64,000 bases of DNA from Beijerinckiaceae bacterium (GTDB taxonomy: Bacteria > Pseudomonadota > Alphaproteobacteria > Rhizobiales > Beijerinckiaceae), in the NCBI GenBank assembly GCA_947452455.1, contig CANGBX010000001.1:558001-622000 (forward strand). Direction: 5' to 3'. The number at the start of each line of letters is the position of its first letter. Position 1 is the stretch's first letter. This document shows positions 33,344 to 42,834 of this stretch, one piece after another. Position numbers and translations under genes: made by a program. Below the pieces are notes generated by a model, which did no database searches, was not told the origin of the DNA, and saw only the letters and a list, made by a program, of their open reading frames with translations.

Positions 33344-35422
33344 ATGGCGAGTGATGAGTTCCGGTCGGCCGAACATACATTGCGTGCGCGCTCCATTGCC
33401 TTTGTCGGTGCCTCCGAGCGCGGGCGTTGGCCAGGCCAAATTCTGGGCGCGATGCGCGACCAAGGCTATACCGGCAAAATCTTTCTCATCAATCCGCGTC
33501 AGGCCGAAGTGTTCGGGCAAAAAGCCTATCCGTCTTTGCGCGATCTGCCTGAGCCTGTCGAACATGCCATTGTCATTGTGCCAGCTCCCGCTGTGCCGGA
33601 GGTGGTGGCAGATGCCGCGGCAGTTGGTCTGCGCTCATTGACCATTTATGCGGGTGGCGTGGGCGATGGGGCTGATGAAGCCTCGCAAGCCCGCGGGCGT
33701 GATGTGCGCGAAGTTCTCGCGCGCTCGAACCTGCGTCTGGCAGGCCCCAATTGCATGGGCGCTTTTTCTTATCGCGAAAAGCTCTTTGCCTATCCCAATC
33801 CTGAGCTTGCCAAATTGGAGCCGGGCTCGACGGGCTGCGTGTTCCAATCGGGTGGCACGTTGCAATTTTTCATGAAGACGGGTGCCACGCGCGGGCTTCG
33901 TTATTCCTACGGCATTTCGTCAGGCAACGAGCTTGATCTCGATCTGGCTGATTACATCAACTTTCTCGTTGATGATGAACATACCAAGCAGATCGTCTGC
34001 TTTGTCGAAGGCATTCGTCGCCCGAAAGCTTTCATGAAGGCGGCTGCGCGCGCGCTCGAAGCAGGCAAGCCGATCCTCACACTCAAAACCGGCCAGACGC
34101 AGAATTCGCGTGAGGCTGCGCAATCACACACAGGCGCCATTGCAGGCGATTATACTGCCTATCTCGCCATGTGTGAGCGCCACGGCATCATCCGCTGCGA
34201 AAATCTCGATGATATGGTCGAAGCGACACTCGCGTTCCAATCGCCACGTCGACCAAAAGGTCCGCGCATCGGCTTTGTCACCACATCGGGTGGCACGGTT
34301 GATATGCTCTATGATTATGTCGAGAGCGAAGGCGCGACGCTGGCGCAATTCTCGCCTGAGACCGATCAGGCTTTGCGTCCCTATATGCAGGATGAAATCA
34401 AGCCGCGGAATCCGCTCGATGTTGGTATTCCGTCCAACTTGAAAGCGGCAGCTGATCTCTGCGCCATTGTTGCGGCGGACAAGAATGTCGACATTCTCGC
34501 TTGGGCCGCGCAATTGCCGGGCAAGCGCACGAAAGTCTGGGAAGAGAGCCATTTGTTGCGCGCCATGTATGAGGCGACCGACAAGCCTGTGATCGGCTTT
34601 GCGCGCATGTCCTATCTCATGACGCAAGAAGCGCAGGGCATGCAGGAGGAAGCGGGTTTCCCCTTCTTGCAGGAATTGCAGCCGTCACTGCGCGCGATCA
34701 ATGCTTTGTGGTTCCATGCGCAGCGCACGGGCAAAACGCCGCTGCTTCCGGGGCCTGCACCGAAATCTGATCTGAGCCCTGAAAATCTGAACGAGAAACT
34801 GGCGGCCTTTGGCATTCACGCGCCCAAAGTCGCGCTCGCCAAAACACCGAAGGATGCAGCCCAGCTTGCAGCCCAGATCGGTTTCCCGGTTGTCTTGAAA
34901 ATCCGCTCGCCCGATATTTTGCACAAGACGGAAGCAGGCGGTGTGGCACTTGATCTGCGCGATGGCGCGGCGGTCGAGGCGGCGGCCCAAAAAATTCTCG
35001 ACAGCGCCAAAGCCTATAAGACCGATGCGCGGATTGAGGGCGTTGAAGTGCATGAAATGGTCAGCGGTGGTGTCGAGGCCATTGTTGGTGCGCGTGAAGA
35101 TGCGCTTTATGGCCCGATGCTGCTGGTCGGATCCGGCGGCGTGCTGGTCGAGCTTCTGGAAGATGTGTCGCTCGGCATGTTGCCGCTTGATGCTGCGGAG
35201 ATTGCGCAGCGCATTTCTGGTTTGAAGCTCGCCAAATTGCTCGACGGTTATCGCGGTCGTCCCGCAGCCGATGCGGCAGCGCTTGCCACAGCGGCAGAAG
35301 GCCTCGGTCGTTTCTTCCTCGCCCATCGCGAGAAGATTGCCGACATCGAGATCAATCCGCTGGTTGCCCGCGAGGCAGGCAAAGGTGTTGTTGCCCTCGA
35401 CATTCGCGTGCTCTGGAGCTAG
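33344..35422 (+). CDS. NDP-forming acyl-CoA synthetase (acetyl-CoA synthetase type)
   Basis: A 692-residue fused enzyme: CoA-binding domain (IAFVGASERGRWPGQ), succinyl-CoA-synthetase-like domains with the phosphorylated His262 (SHTGAIAGDYTAY), and C-terminal ATP-grasp domain (FPVVLKIRSPDILHKTEAGGV to DIEINPLV). Such enzymes activate acetate or other acids to CoA esters with ADP or GDP formation, or run in reverse to conserve energy. GGGAGAGG is 7 bases before the ATG. It lies in the catabolic block downstream of the CoxLSM-type enzyme and 34 bases before the MFS gene. Substrate unknown. Confidence 0.9.
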   Translation: MASDEFRSAEHTLRARSIAFVGASERGRWPGQILGAMRDQGYTGKIFLINPRQAEVFGQKAYPSLRDLPEPVEHAIVIVPAPAVPEVVADAAAVGLRSLTIYAGGVGDGADEASQARGRDVREVLARSNLRLAGPNCMGAFSYREKLFAYPNPELAKLEPGSTGCVFQSGGTLQFFMKTGATRGLRYSYGISSGNELDLDLADYINFLVDDEHTKQIVCFVEGIRRPKAFMKAAARALEAGKPILTLKTGQTQNSREAAQSHTGAIAGDYTAYLAMCERHGIIRCENLDDMVEATLAFQSPRRPKGPRIGFVTTSGGTVDMLYDYVESEGATLAQFSPETDQALRPYMQDEIKPRNPLDVGIPSNLKAAADLCAIVAADKNVDILAWAAQLPGKRTKVWEESHLLRAMYEATDKPVIGFARMSYLMTQEAQGMQEEAGFPFLQELQPSLRAINALWFHAQRTGKTPLLPGPAPKSDLSPENLNEKLAAFGIHAPKVALAKTPKDAAQLAAQIGFPVVLKIRSPDILHKTEAGGVALDLRDGAAVEAAAQKILDSAKAYKTDARIEGVEVHEMVSGGVEAIVGAREDALYGPMLLVGSGGVLVELLEDVSLGMLPLDAAEIAQRISGLKLAKLLDGYRGRPAADAAALATAAEGLGRFFLAHREKIADIEINPLVAREAGKGVVALDIRVLWS

Positions 35423-35456
35423 AGCCCGAGATCAAGACAGGACAAGGGCGAAGAAA

Positions 35457-36686
35457 ATGGCAGAGAGTGATCCGAAAGGTGGGCGCGCGGTTTTCCGCCA
35501 CCATGATTTCTGCGCCTTTGTCATTTGCCGCTTTCTCTGGACGCTCGGCCTGCAAGTGCAGAATGTCGCCATTGCTTGGCTCGTCTATCTCGTCACCAAT
35601 GATACTTTGGCGCTGGGCCTGATCGGTCTGTGCGCTTTCATTCCGACGGTTCCTTTGTCGCTTGTCACGGGCCCCGCAGCAGATCGCTATGATCGGCGCA
35701 GGATCATCGTCATCTCTTGCATCGTCATGGTTGTCTGCGGCTTGACCATGCTGAGCCTCGTGCTCGGCGGCGCGCTTGCGCCGGGACGCATGTTGCCCAT
35801 CTATCTCACAGTGGTGGTGCTGGGCTCGGCTCGCGCTTTCGCCAATCCGGCTGGTCAAGCCTTGATGACCAATCTCGTGCCGGATGAGGAATATCAAAGC
35901 GCGGTCGCTTGGAACAATACGACCAATCAAATCGCGAGCGTCGCTGGTCCTGCATTGGGTGGCTTGCTTGTCGCTTTCGATACGGCTGTGCCTTTTGCTT
36001 TTGCTTCGGGTTGTTTCGTGCTCGCTGTGATCGGCGCTTGGGTCATTCGGGCACGCCCGCCGCGGGCCGAAAAAATCCGTGCCACATGGTCGGTGATTGT
36101 CGCGGGTTATAAATTCATCTGGACGCAGCCGGTCATTCTGGGCGCGATTACGCTTGATCTCGTCGCAGTCTTGCTCGGCGGCGCGACGGCATTGTTGCCG
36201 GTCTATGCCAAGGATATTTTCGAGACAGATGCCTGGGGGCTGGGCCTGTTGCGCTCCATGTCATCGGTGGGTTCGATCTGCGCAGCGCTGGTCCTTGCGC
36301 ATTATCCTTTGCGCACGCATGCCGGTCGCACCATGTTCATCTGCGTGATGATTTATGGGGCTTGCACCATAGGTTTCGGCCTCTCAACCCATATTATACC
36401 TGCCGCACTCTTCCTGCTGACGCTAGGGGCGGCAGATATGGTGAGCGTCGTCATCCGCCAATCGCTTATCCAGAGCGAGACGCCCAATGAAATGCGCGGA
36501 CGCGTCATTGCCGTGCATACAATTCTGACTGGCACATCCAACCAGCTCGGCGAATTTGAGTCGGGCGCGCTTGCCATGTTCATCGGCGCCGTGCCCACCG
36601 TCATTTTCGGTGGTGTGAGCGCGATTGTGGCCGCGCTCGTCTGGATGCGGCTCTTCCCGGATCTGCGCAATCGCGAGAAAATCTAA
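35457..36686 (+). CDS. MFS transporter
   Basis: A 409-residue major facilitator of the MFS_3 / enterobactin-exporter-like group, with about 11-12 hydrophobic segments. The conserved inter-helix 2-3 loop is seen as GPAADRYDRRRII, and helix 4-5 as RAFANPAGQALMTNLVP, typical of this group. QSETPNEMRGRVIAVHTI in the second half is also conserved. The start at 35457 gives the usual short hydrophilic N-terminus; the longer frame to 35271 runs inside the synthetase gene. Its stop overlaps the convergent CBS-BON gene by 4 bases. Cargo unknown. Confidence 0.88.
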   Translation: MAESDPKGGRAVFRHHDFCAFVICRFLWTLGLQVQNVAIAWLVYLVTNDTLALGLIGLCAFIPTVPLSLVTGPAADRYDRRRIIVISCIVMVVCGLTMLSLVLGGALAPGRMLPIYLTVVVLGSARAFANPAGQALMTNLVPDEEYQSAVAWNNTTNQIASVAGPALGGLLVAFDTAVPFAFASGCFVLAVIGAWVIRARPPRAEKIRATWSVIVAGYKFIWTQPVILGAITLDLVAVLLGGATALLPVYAKDIFETDAWGLGLLRSMSSVGSICAALVLAHYPLRTHAGRTMFICVMIYGACTIGFGLSTHIIPAALFLLTLGAADMVSVVIRQSLIQSETPNEMRGRVIAVHTILTGTSNQLGEFESGALAMFIGAVPTVIFGGVSAIVAALVWMRLFPDLRNREKI

Positions 36687-37387
36687 GCGGTCGAGCCCAT
36701 ATAAGTGCCGCTCGTCGGCTCAACCCAGATCATGTCGTCGCTGACATGTGTGACGCCCGGCTGGTTTTCAGCGCAGACACGGATCGCATCGCGTTCGCGC
36801 TCATCAAAAATTGTGCCCACCAGAGTGACATGCCCGTCGGCCACTTTGACATGGATGGAGCCTGCGGGAGCCCAGCCCTCTTGTTCAATCGTGTCGTAAA
36901 TCTTCTTCTGGATCTCATCGTCGCTGATGGCAGTTTCCCGCGCGGCGCTCATTTTGAGAAAAGCGCGCAGCAGGTCTGAGCGCGTCACAATGCCAGACAC
37001 ACCGCCATCGCGCACCACGGGCACACGTTTGATGCGCCGCTTCTCCATGATTTGCACGACCTCTTCGAGCGGTGTTGCTTCTTGCACAGTCACAATGTCG
37101 GTGGTCATCACATCCGCCACACGGCGTGAGTGGGATTGGACATAATCACTCGCACTGCGGCCTGGGCCGACGAGAAAGTCGAGCCATTTGGAGCGGTGTT
37201 TTTCCGTGCCCAGTTCAGAGCGATGCAAGAGATCGCCTTCGCTGATGAGGCCGACGAGCTGGCCGATCTCATTGACCACGGGCAGGCCGCTCACGCGTTT
37301 TTCGAGCATCATCTCAATCGCCTGACGCAGGCTAGCGCCGGGTGAAATGGTGAGAATGGGCGATGTCATAACCTGACGGGCTTCCAT
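36683..37387 (-). CDS. CBS-pair protein with C-terminal BON domain
   Basis: A 234-residue protein: CBS1 (about 5-60, VMTSPILTISPGASLRQAIEMM), CBS2 (about 90-145, VMTTDIVTVQEATPLEEVV) and a BON domain (about 155-222, IHVKVADGHVTLVGTIFDE). CBS pairs sense adenine nucleotides or similar ligands; BON domains bind membranes or lipid surfaces. GGGAGG lies 6 bases before the ATG. A perfect FNR/FixK-type box is centred about 66 bases upstream, so expression under low oxygen is likely. CBS proteins of this kind are known members of hypoxia regulons. No catalytic domain is present. Confidence 0.9.
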   Translation of the reverse strand: MEARQVMTSPILTISPGASLRQAIEMMLEKRVSGLPVVNEIGQLVGLISEGDLLHRSELGTEKHRSKWLDFLVGPGRSASDYVQSHSRRVADVMTTDIVTVQEATPLEEVVQIMEKRRIKRVPVVRDGGVSGIVTRSDLLRAFLKMSAARETAISDDEIQKKIYDTIEQEGWAPAGSIHVKVADGHVTLVGTIFDERERDAIRVCAENQPGVTHVSDDMIWVEPTSGTYMGSTA

Positions 37388-37446
37388 ATGCGCCTCCCTG
37401 ATTTGCCGCTTCAGGGGGAGCTTGCGCCTTTGGGGCGCGGGCCGCC

Positions 37447-37460
37447 TTGATAAATATCAA
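37447..37460. promoter_or_regulatory. FNR/FixK-type box
   Basis: TTGATAAATATCAA fits the TTGAT-N4-ATCAA consensus at every defined base. It lies between the mdoH end and the CBS-BON gene, centred about 66 bases before that gene's ATG on the minus strand. A class II position (-41.5) would place the transcript start near 37412. The flanking GCCGC/GCGGC bases also make it part of an imperfect hairpin, which is an alternative reading. Confidence 0.7.
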
Positions 37461-37476
37461 AAGCGGCTACCTGATT

Positions 37477-39654
37477 TCAGGCTTCGCTTTTGGTCGCGGG
37501 CAGGCGGGTCAGCATGTCGATCAGCGCACGATCATGCAGTACGACCATGCGCTCTTTGGGCTTGAGCCAGCTGATCGCCTCATCCAGCGTTTGCGCATCG
37601 CTCAGCTTGGCCTCGGCCAGAGCACGATCCGTGTCGATGTGCCCGCGCAAACGGGGCAGGGCGGCGGGGAGAAAGAGGTCATGGCTTTCGCGCAAATGCG
37701 CATCGTCATGAATGGCGCGGATCCCGTCGGATTCATCGCCGCCTTCTGCCGCAAGCTGGCTTGTCAGTGCATTGGCGCGGGTCGCAATGGCAGGCGGGGT
37801 CGCTTCTTCTGGCGTCAGCAATAGGCCCATGCGCTTCAGGCCAAGGCCAATGCCGAGCTGTCCGCTCGCCCATGAAATCGGAATGGCGAGAATGAGGCCG
37901 GCAATCGTCGGCGACATCCATGCCACCAGCGAGGGCGAGATCAGCATGCCCGCGATCAACGTCACGACGCCCAAGCCCACATGCGAACGGTGACGACGGA
38001 TAATATCGCGCAGAGGAATAGATCCGTCATCGCGGCGTTGCGGATTCCAGCCCGTGTCGCGCCCGAAAATAATCTGCATCACCGAGCCTGTCTGGATCAC
38101 CATCATGATTGGTGCGAGCAGCGCCGACATCAGCACTTCGAGCAGCGTTGAGACAATGAGACGCAGCGCGCCGCCGCAGGCTTTGCGCGTCTCGCTTTCC
38201 CACAATGCGATGATGAGGCCGAAAAGTTTTGGTGCAAGCAGCACTGCCATGGTGACACCGAACAGCGCCAGCGCGCGTTCCGCGTCAAATCGCGGCCAAG
38301 CGGGGAAGAGGCGGAATTCATCGGTGAAATATTCGGGACGGATATAAGTCGATTGCAGCACCAGCACGATACCGACGATCAACTGCGCCATCCAGAAAGG
38401 CGAGGCGAGATAGCCCATAATGCCGGTGGCAAAATGCTGGCGCGTGGGCAGCACAAAACCCTTACCCATCATGATGCGCGAATGTTGCAGATTGCCCTGG
38501 CACCAACGCCGGTCGCGGGTCGCCAAATCAATCAGCGAGGGCGGGCTTTCTTCATAAGAGCCACCGAGCACGGGAAGCATATAGACGGCATAGCCCGCAC
38601 GGCGAATGAGGGCTGCTTCGACAAAGTCATGGCTCAGCACATGGCCGCCAAAGGGCGGGCGTCCTCGCAAATCGGGCAGGCCGCAATGATCGGCAAATGC
38701 TTTCGTGCGGATGATGGCATTATGGCCCCAATAATTGCCATCGCGTCCCGACCAGACGGCAAGACCCGACGCAATCACAGGCCCATAAATGCGTGCGGCA
38801 AATTGTTGGACGCGCGCAAACATCGTGTTGCGATTGATGATGAGCGGCAAGGTCTGGATGATGCCGGAATCGGGATCGGCTTCCATCGCGGCAGCCAGCG
38901 ACACAATGGAATGTCCCGTCATCAGGCTGTCGGCATCGAGCACGACCATATGGGCATAAGCGCCGCCCCAGCGGGAGACGAAGTCGCCGATATTGCCGGC
39001 CTTGCGCGCGGTATTTTTGGGTCGGTGGCGATAGAATATACGCGCGCGATCACCAAGCCGCGCACGCATCGCCAGAAAGGCGCGCTCTTCGGCAATCCAC
39101 ACATCAGGATTGGTCGTGTCGGACAGGAAGAACCAGTCGAAATGATCTGCTAATCCCGTGCGCTCGACATCTTCGATCATCGCCTGCACCGCGCCGAAGA
39201 CGCGGCTCGGGGCTTCATTGTAGATCGGCATGGCGACAGCCGTGCGCTCACGCAATTGCGTCGGCAGGCTAGGGACTTTCGGTGCGGCAAAAAGCAGCCA
39301 GAAGAAGCCGAGCACACCGCTCGTAAAGGCAATGGCGATCCAGGAGAAATTGGCCACGAAGAGAACGAGCAATGCCCATTTCAATGTGGTGATCGTGCCG
39401 ACATTCACGACCGCATACATTTCCATTGCGCCATAAACCGTCAGCAGCAATCCGCCACCAAAGACGAGCAGGCGTGCGAGCCACGGTGTCGTGGCAAGGC
39501 TTGGTGCACTCCAGCTGCGTCTTTCACGTTTCGAAAAACGCCGGAAGCTTTGCACCGGCATGGGGAGCGGCGCTTCAATGGGCATGCAAGCGCGCGGATG
39601 TGCCTGTGCGGCATCATCATCATGCAGCGAGGCTTCGGTCGTTACGGTGTCCAT
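37477..39654 (-). CDS. mdoH: glucans biosynthesis glucosyltransferase MdoH/OpgH
   Basis: Inner-membrane GT2 enzyme that makes the linear beta-1,2-glucan backbone of osmoregulated periplasmic glucans from UDP-glucose. Several transmembrane segments flank a cytosolic catalytic domain with AMPIYNEAP, FFLSDTTNPDVW, MVVLDADSLMTG, LSHDFVEAALI and RDRRWCQGNLQH (the RxxRW acceptor motif). The start is uncertain: ATG 39654 overlaps mdoG by 13 bases, while ATG 39720 would overlap it by 79; neither has a strong Shine-Dalgarno. It follows mdoG in one operon. Confidence 0.93.
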   Translation of the reverse strand: MDTVTTEASLHDDDAAQAHPRACMPIEAPLPMPVQSFRRFSKRERRSWSAPSLATTPWLARLLVFGGGLLLTVYGAMEMYAVVNVGTITTLKWALLVLFVANFSWIAIAFTSGVLGFFWLLFAAPKVPSLPTQLRERTAVAMPIYNEAPSRVFGAVQAMIEDVERTGLADHFDWFFLSDTTNPDVWIAEERAFLAMRARLGDRARIFYRHRPKNTARKAGNIGDFVSRWGGAYAHMVVLDADSLMTGHSIVSLAAAMEADPDSGIIQTLPLIINRNTMFARVQQFAARIYGPVIASGLAVWSGRDGNYWGHNAIIRTKAFADHCGLPDLRGRPPFGGHVLSHDFVEAALIRRAGYAVYMLPVLGGSYEESPPSLIDLATRDRRWCQGNLQHSRIMMGKGFVLPTRQHFATGIMGYLASPFWMAQLIVGIVLVLQSTYIRPEYFTDEFRLFPAWPRFDAERALALFGVTMAVLLAPKLFGLIIALWESETRKACGGALRLIVSTLLEVLMSALLAPIMMVIQTGSVMQIIFGRDTGWNPQRRDDGSIPLRDIIRRHRSHVGLGVVTLIAGMLISPSLVAWMSPTIAGLILAIPISWASGQLGIGLGLKRMGLLLTPEEATPPAIATRANALTSQLAAEGGDESDGIRAIHDDAHLRESHDLFLPAALPRLRGHIDTDRALAEAKLSDAQTLDEAISWLKPKERMVVLHDRALIDMLTRLPATKSEA

Positions 39655-41204
39655 CGATAAAGCCAAGTCTCGCTGATCGGCTTGCCTTGCGATTCCAGAA
39701 CAAGGCGCAATTCGCTCCATGTGTCCGCACCCGCATCCATGTCAAAAATGACACGCATGCTTTTGCGATCACGATCAAGGAAAGAACGCACGGAGGAAAT
39801 CGTGCCGGGGGAGGCCGTCAAATTCGGGGTGATCTCTTGTGTGCGTTGCAGGTCGCTAAAAATATCGCCTGCAAAATCGACCAAAAAACGGCGACGCTTG
39901 CCACCGGGCTGTCCACCTGTGGAGCGGCCCGAGCGCGACACTGCCACTTGCGCCATGGGCGGGCGGCTTGGTGCCTGCCAGCACCAGAATTGGCGATAGG
40001 CGAAAGAGGTTTCAGAGCCCGCCGTCAGCGGTGCTTTGGGCCGCCAATAGGCGACCATATTGTCATTCACTTCGGACTCGGAGGGGATTTCAACAAGCGT
40101 CACTTCGCCCGCGCCCCATTCGCCAATCGGCTCGATCCAAAGTGAAGGACGCCATTCCCAATGTGCGACATCATCCTGATAGGCGCTAAAATTGCGCTCG
40201 CGTTGCAAGAAGCCGAAGCCCTTCGGATTGGTATCGACAAAGGCCGAGGCTTGCAGCGTCTCGCGGTTCGAAACCGGGCGCCAAATCCATTCATCATTGC
40301 CGTTGAGAATTTGCAGACCGCCGATTTCATGGACTGAGGGGCGAATATCATCGCGGCGGCGATCTAGCGGGCCATAGACGAAAGTGCTCGCCATGGTTGC
40401 CAGCCCGTAATGATCGACATTGACGCGCGCAAACAGCGTGCATTCCGTATCGATGATCGTCGCATCACCGGGGCGCATGGTGAAACGATAAGCCCCCGTC
40501 ACGCTCTCGGAATCGAGCAAGGCGTGAATGACGACTGCATTGGAGGCCAGATTGGGCTTTTCGATCCAGACCTGACGGAAGGCGGGCGTTTCTTCGCCGC
40601 GCGGATCGGCTGTGCGGATGGAAAGGCCGCGTGCGACCGTGCCGAAAAGCTGGAAGCTGGCGCGTGCCCGGAAAAAGCTGGCGCCTTGGAAAACGGCTAC
40701 TTCGCGCAGATCCCCTTCAAAGGGCACCAGTATGCGAATGCCGGAAAAGCCGATGTCGCCGACATTGGCGGGCGGGGTGATTTTGCCGAAATCGAACAGA
40801 TCGGCTGAATAGGTGAGGCGGCGCTCAAAGCCGTTTTCGATCAGGCTGACGCCCATTGGGGCGGTAAAGACCGAGCCACGATGCAGCGGCTCCAGCACAA
40901 AGCCTATATTCTCACCCGCCCAAATCTTGCTCTCGGGCTTGGCGCGGATGCCCGCATAGGCCTCTTGGTTCAGATTGGCAAAGCTGTCGGGTAGGGCGCT
41001 TGAAGGGGCCTTATAGGGCTTTTTCGAGAGGGCGCGGGCCAGATCCACGACGCTGGAGGGGTCAAATTGGGCGGGGGTCGGCTCGCTAGCAGGGGCGCCA
41101 GAAGGGGCGGCTGCGCCTTGGGCGAGCACAAAGGGCGCGTCCAGCGTGGCGGCCGCAGCAACTGAGCCCGCGGCTATTTTCAGCAGATCCCTACGCTTCA
41201 GCAT
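39642..41204 (-). CDS. mdoG: glucan biosynthesis protein MdoG/OpgG, Tat-exported
   Basis: Periplasmic partner of MdoH, needed for beta-1,6 branching or release of osmoregulated glucans. 520 residues, with a Tat leader (LKRRDLLKIAAGSVAAAAT) and the paired beta-sandwich domain from about residue 50 (FDPSSVVDLARALSKKPYKAP). Conserved stretches include YDDVAHWEWRPSLWIEP-type sequence (here YQDDVAHWEWRPSLW), FVDTNPKGFGFLQRERNF, and FAYRQFWCW. The Tat leader makes it closer to OpgD in export route, but operon position with mdoH favours the OpgG role. It is divergent from glmU across 194 bases. Confidence 0.92.
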   Translation of the reverse strand: MLKRRDLLKIAAGSVAAAATLDAPFVLAQGAAAPSGAPASEPTPAQFDPSSVVDLARALSKKPYKAPSSALPDSFANLNQEAYAGIRAKPESKIWAGENIGFVLEPLHRGSVFTAPMGVSLIENGFERRLTYSADLFDFGKITPPANVGDIGFSGIRILVPFEGDLREVAVFQGASFFRARASFQLFGTVARGLSIRTADPRGEETPAFRQVWIEKPNLASNAVVIHALLDSESVTGAYRFTMRPGDATIIDTECTLFARVNVDHYGLATMASTFVYGPLDRRRDDIRPSVHEIGGLQILNGNDEWIWRPVSNRETLQASAFVDTNPKGFGFLQRERNFSAYQDDVAHWEWRPSLWIEPIGEWGAGEVTLVEIPSESEVNDNMVAYWRPKAPLTAGSETSFAYRQFWCWQAPSRPPMAQVAVSRSGRSTGGQPGGKRRRFLVDFAGDIFSDLQRTQEITPNLTASPGTISSVRSFLDRDRKSMRVIFDMDAGADTWSELRLVLESQGKPISETWLYRWTP

Positions 41205-41398
41205 TTTGACTGTTGTGGCTCCGATACGCAGGAGCGCCCAAATGCTTTGGGAACGCGCCTTGCTTATCTAATCGTAAAAATGCCATTTCGCGAGCCGGAT
41301 TTTATCTTAGTCGCGATTCACGATGTGTTTAGGTTAACCAGCCAACGTGCCGGCGGGGGATGACTATTCCCGCCGCCTCTGACCGGAGCTTTTGTGGG

Positions 41399-42757
41399 AT
41401 GAGCCCGACCCGTACCTGCCTTGCTATCGTCCTTGCCGCCGGTGAGGGCACACGTATGAAATCGGCGCGCCCAAAAGTGCTGCATGAGATTGGTGGACAA
41501 TCCATGCTGGCGCATGTGTTGAGCGCCGTTGCGGATGCGGGCGCGCAGGCGACCGCCGTGGTGATCGGGCCCGACCGTGCCGATGTGGCAGCGGCCGCCC
41601 AGAAGGCGGCGCCCCATGCCCAGATTTTCACGCAGACCGAGCGACTGGGCACAGCCCATGCGGTGCTCGCCGCCAAAGCGGCTTTGGCGCAGCCCCATGA
41701 TGATGTGCTCGTGCTCTTTGCCGATACGCCGCTTGTGACAGCGCAAACCTTGCAGCAATTGCGTGCGGCTTTGGCTGAGGGTGCGGCACTCGCCGCCCTT
41801 GGTTTCGAGCCGGATGATCCCGCAGGCTATGGCCGCTTGCTTGTCGCGGATGGCGAATTGGTTGCCATCCGCGAGCATAAGGATGCGAGCGAGGCCGAGC
41901 GCAAAGTGGGGCTTTGCAATGCAGGGCTGATGGCACTGTCAGGCAAGCACGCATTGTCGCTGCTGGAAGCGATCGGCAACAACAATGTGCAGAAAGAATT
42001 TTATCTGACCGATGCTGTGGAAGTAGCGCGCAAGGCCAAATTGAAAGCCGTGCATGTGGTCGCCAGCGCGCAAGAGGTCATGGGCGTCAATGATCGCGTG
42101 CAATTGGCAGCTGCTGAAGCCGTCTTCCAAAATCGCATGCGCGAAAATGCCATGCGCGAAGGCGCGACTTTGACGGCGCCCGAGACGGTGTTCTTTTCGC
42201 ATGACACGAAACTGGGCCGTGATGTGCTGATCGAGCCCAATGTTGTTTTCGGCCCCGGTTGCGTGATCGAAGATGGCGCGATTATTCATGCCTTCTCGCA
42301 TCTCGAAGGCGCGATGGTTCGCAGTGGCGCAACAGTCGGTCCTTTTGCGCGCTTGCGTCCCGGCGCCGATTTGGGCAAAGGCGCGAAGGTCGGCAATTTT
42401 GTCGAGATCAAATCCGCACTTGTCGGTGCGGGCGCAAAGATCAGCCATCTCACCTATATTGGTGATGCGAGCATCGGCGCTGAAGCCAATATCGGGGCTG
42501 GTACGATTACCTGCAATTATGACGGCTACAATAAGTTCAAGACGGAGATCGGCGCAGGCGCCTTTATCGGCTCCAATTCTTCGCTCGTGGCTCCGGTCAA
42601 AATTGGCGATGGCGCTTATGTGGGTTCGGGCTCTGTCATCACCAAGGATGTGCCGGCCGATTCCCTAGCGCTGGCGCGCGGGCAGCAGGTCGAAAAAGCC
42701 GGATGGGCCGCCCGTTTTCGTGCGGATATGGCCAATAGCCCAAAAAAGCGTCCGTAA
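41399..42757 (+). CDS. glmU: bifunctional N-acetylglucosamine-1-phosphate uridyltransferase / glucosamine-1-phosphate acetyltransferase
   Basis: Makes UDP-GlcNAc for peptidoglycan and lipid A. The N-terminal pyrophosphorylase has [22 protein letters not shown]; the C-terminal half is a left-handed beta-helix of hexapeptide repeats with [30 protein letters not shown] and [10 protein letters not shown] containing acetyltransferase residues. 452 residues from the ATG at 41399, the usual length. GGAG is 10 bases upstream; an alternative ATG at 41360 would add 13 non-conserved residues. It is followed by glmS, the preceding enzyme of the same pathway. Confidence 0.96.
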   Translation: MSPTRTCLAIVLAAGEGTRMKSARPKVLHEIGGQSMLAHVLSAVADAGAQATAVVIGPDRADVAAAAQKAAPHAQIFTQTERLGTAHAVLAAKAALAQPHDDVLVLFADTPLVTAQTLQQLRAALAEGAALAALGFEPDDPAGYGRLLVADGELVAIREHKDASEAERKVGLCNAGLMALSGKHALSLLEAIGNNNVQKEFYLTDAVEVARKAKLKAVHVVASAQEVMGVNDRVQLAAAEAVFQNRMRENAMREGATLTAPETVFFSHDTKLGRDVLIEPNVVFGPGCVIEDGAIIHAFSHLEGAMVRSGATVGPFARLRPGADLGKGAKVGNFVEIKSALVGAGAKISHLTYIGDASIGAEANIGAGTITCNYDGYNKFKTEIGAGAFIGSNSSLVAPVKIGDGAYVGSGSVITKDVPADSLALARGQQVEKAGWAARFRADMANSPKKRP

Positions 42758-42777
42758 AATTATGTAACGCAAAGTGT

Positions 42778-42818
42778 CTTGAGCCTCTGGCCTGTGCAGT
42801 CTAGCAAAGTGGCTCAAG
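42778..42818 (+). promoter_or_regulatory. leader hairpin before glmS
   Basis: CTTGAGCC (42778-42785) and GGCTCAAG (42811-42818) form a perfect 8-bp stem with a 25-base loop, ending two bases before the GGAG at 42820 that probably serves glmS. It has no T-run, so it is not a simple terminator. It could be a processing site or attenuate translation. It is not the glmS ribozyme. Confidence 0.45.
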
Positions 42819-42834
42819 CGGAGATGGAACGCAA

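Noticed and set aside
42758-42834. A glmS ribozyme in the glmU-glmS gap.
   Set aside because: The gap is only 77 bases, too short for the ribozyme core, and none of its conserved sequence is seen.
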